In this document: positions 63,278 through 64,000 of the stretch, piece after piece
How the letters are laid out: every line of letters begins with the position of its first letter
How positions within the stretch are numbered: position 1 is the first letter of the stretch
Source: Marinimicrobium agarilyticum DSM 16975
GTDB lineage: Bacteria; Pseudomonadota; Gammaproteobacteria; Pseudomonadales; Cellvibrionaceae
Direction: 5' to 3'
Assembly (NCBI RefSeq): GCF_000423345.1
Contig: NZ_AUHU01000008.1
Span: forward strand, 1 to 64,000
Length of the DNA: 64,000 bases
Position numbers and translations under genes: made by a program
The notes under the pieces: model-generated
Seen by the model: the letters and a program-made list of their open reading frames with translations, nothing else
Database searches by the model: none
What the model was told of the DNA's origin: nothing

Positions 63278-64000
63278 CTATTTGGCACTAAAATCATCAT
63301 CTTGTGACTCAGTCGTGACGGCTTCTGGTGCTTGGGTCTCTGCCAGCAGAATCTCGAAGGCGCAGGGCCGGTGAATGCCATAACCCTGGGCGCCGTCTAC
63401 CCCGATGCGGCGCAACCACTCCAGAGCCTCATCGGTCTCGACAAACTCGGCCACGGTATGTTTCCCCAGCGTCTGGCCAATCTCGTTAATGGCGCGAACC
63501 ATGGCCCGGTCGGTTTCGTCTTCCACAATATCCCGCACAAACACGCCATCGATTTTGAGGCAGTGCACTGGCAACCGCCGCAGATAGCTGAACGAGGACA
63601 ATCCCGTGCCGAAGTCATCCAGAGCAAACTGACACCCCAGATCCCCCAGTAATTCCATGAAATTCAGGGCTTCGGCCAGGTTGTTGACCGCCGCCGTTTC
63701 GGTGATTTCAAAACAGATTTTTTCCGGCGGAATATCAAATTCCCGAAGCGCGTCGATGACAAAAGGGCCGAAATCCACCTGGTCGAGGGACCCGCCCGAG
63801 AGGTTGATATGGCAGGACTGCAGCTCGGCCAGGTGAGCCGGATGCCGCGCCAGCTGCCGCATGACCTCTCGTACTACCCAACGGTCAATCTGGTGGACTG
63901 CGCCGAAGCGCTCGGCCGCCGGCAGAAAGACGCCCGGGGGCACCACTTCCCCGGTTTCGGTGCGCAGCCGGACCAACACCTCGTAGCACAGCGCCGATTC
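63278..64000 (-). CDS. EAL-domain c-di-GMP phosphodiesterase, C-terminal part (cut by window edge)
   Basis: The last 240 residues of a protein whose start lies beyond the window; the frame is open to base 64000. The EAL-type domain has YEVLVR in place of YEALLR, but the other catalytic positions are kept: INLSGG, FEITET, DDFGTGLSSF, LKIDGVF and AEFVET. Hydrolysis of c-di-GMP is likely but the E-V-L variant needs care. The upstream part may hold sensor or GGDEF domains. It ends 57 bases ahead of the REC-CheX-like gene on the same strand, so the three may act together. Confidence 0.88.
   Translation of the reverse strand, partial: ESALCYEVLVRLRTETGEVVPPGVFLPAAERFGAVHQIDRWVVREVMRQLARHPAHLAELQSCHINLSGGSLDQVDFGPFVIDALREFDIPPEKICFEITETAAVNNLAEALNFMELLGDLGCQFALDDFGTGLSSFSYLRRLPVHCLKIDGVFVRDIVEDETDRAMVRAINEIGQTLGKHTVAEFVETDEALEWLRRIGVDGAQGYGIHRPCAFEILLAETQAPEAVTTESQDDDFSAK

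Noticed and set aside
1-64000. tRNA, rRNA and riboswitch genes
   Set aside because: I looked in the gaps between genes and saw no cloverleaf, rRNA or known riboswitch core. A covariance-model search would settle this; I cannot run one.

Overview
The window is a chromosomal segment of a GC-rich gammaproteobacterium. The order lptM-lysA-dapF-DUF484-xerC, a class I cyaA, and argH-algZ-algR-hemC-hemD-hemX-hemY matches the Pseudomonas/Cellvibrionales type of chromosome. A marine Cellvibrionales-like host is my inference from gene style and order; no rRNA or other taxonomic marker is present.

Left accessory region (1-13,050): the end of an IS21-family element (partial istA), then a two-gene module on the minus strand. 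The module is an exported protein of about 3,825 residues (signal peptide, 16 fibronectin-III-like modules, SpvB/TcdB-like region with FG-GAP repeats, RHS/YD repeats, RHS core, hydrophobic pre-toxin, C-terminal metzincin-like zinc protease). It is followed 4 bases later by a small exported protein that is the natural immunity candidate. Upstream is a perfect CRP-type site next to a plausible promoter.

Core block 1 (13,050-36,640): the xerC/DUF484/dapF/lysA/lptM operon, a secreted alpha/beta hydrolase, and an oxidoreductase operon (Tat-exported TIM-barrel isomerase, GMC oxidoreductase, gluconate-dehydrogenase-type subunit 3). Next come a hybrid histidine kinase directly upstream of adenylate cyclase cyaA, a DASS-type anion transporter, argH, the algZ/algR two-component pair and the overlapping hemC-hemD-hemX-hemY operon.

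Mixed block 2 (36,640-52,960): a RoxA-like di-haem cytochrome, an overlapping serine hydrolase/FemAB-like/CPBP-protease operon, c-di-GMP and response-regulator genes (MHYT-PAS-GGDEF-EAL, REC-PilZ), a TfoX-N protein, yaaA, a DUF4265 protein, an M48 metalloprotease lipoprotein, TRAP transporter membrane subunits, a thioesterase, cytochrome b561 and YceI.

Right accessory region (52,960-57,640): visibly more AT-rich. It holds a 5'-truncated ketosynthase-like protein, a Tle1-type (DUF2235) phospholipase effector and its DUF2931 lipoprotein immunity protein. These are followed by a decayed copy of the 3' end of the TRAP dctP gene, an orphan C-terminal stub of a second Tle1, and a second diverged immunity gene that abuts the intact dctP. 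The arrangement records replacement or accumulation of type VI effector-immunity modules. No T6SS apparatus, VgrG or PAAR gene is in the window.

Right end (57,640-64,000): TRAP substrate-binding gene, uvrD, and a signalling cluster (PAS-diguanylate cyclase, REC-CheX/CheC-like protein, and an EAL phosphodiesterase cut by the window edge).
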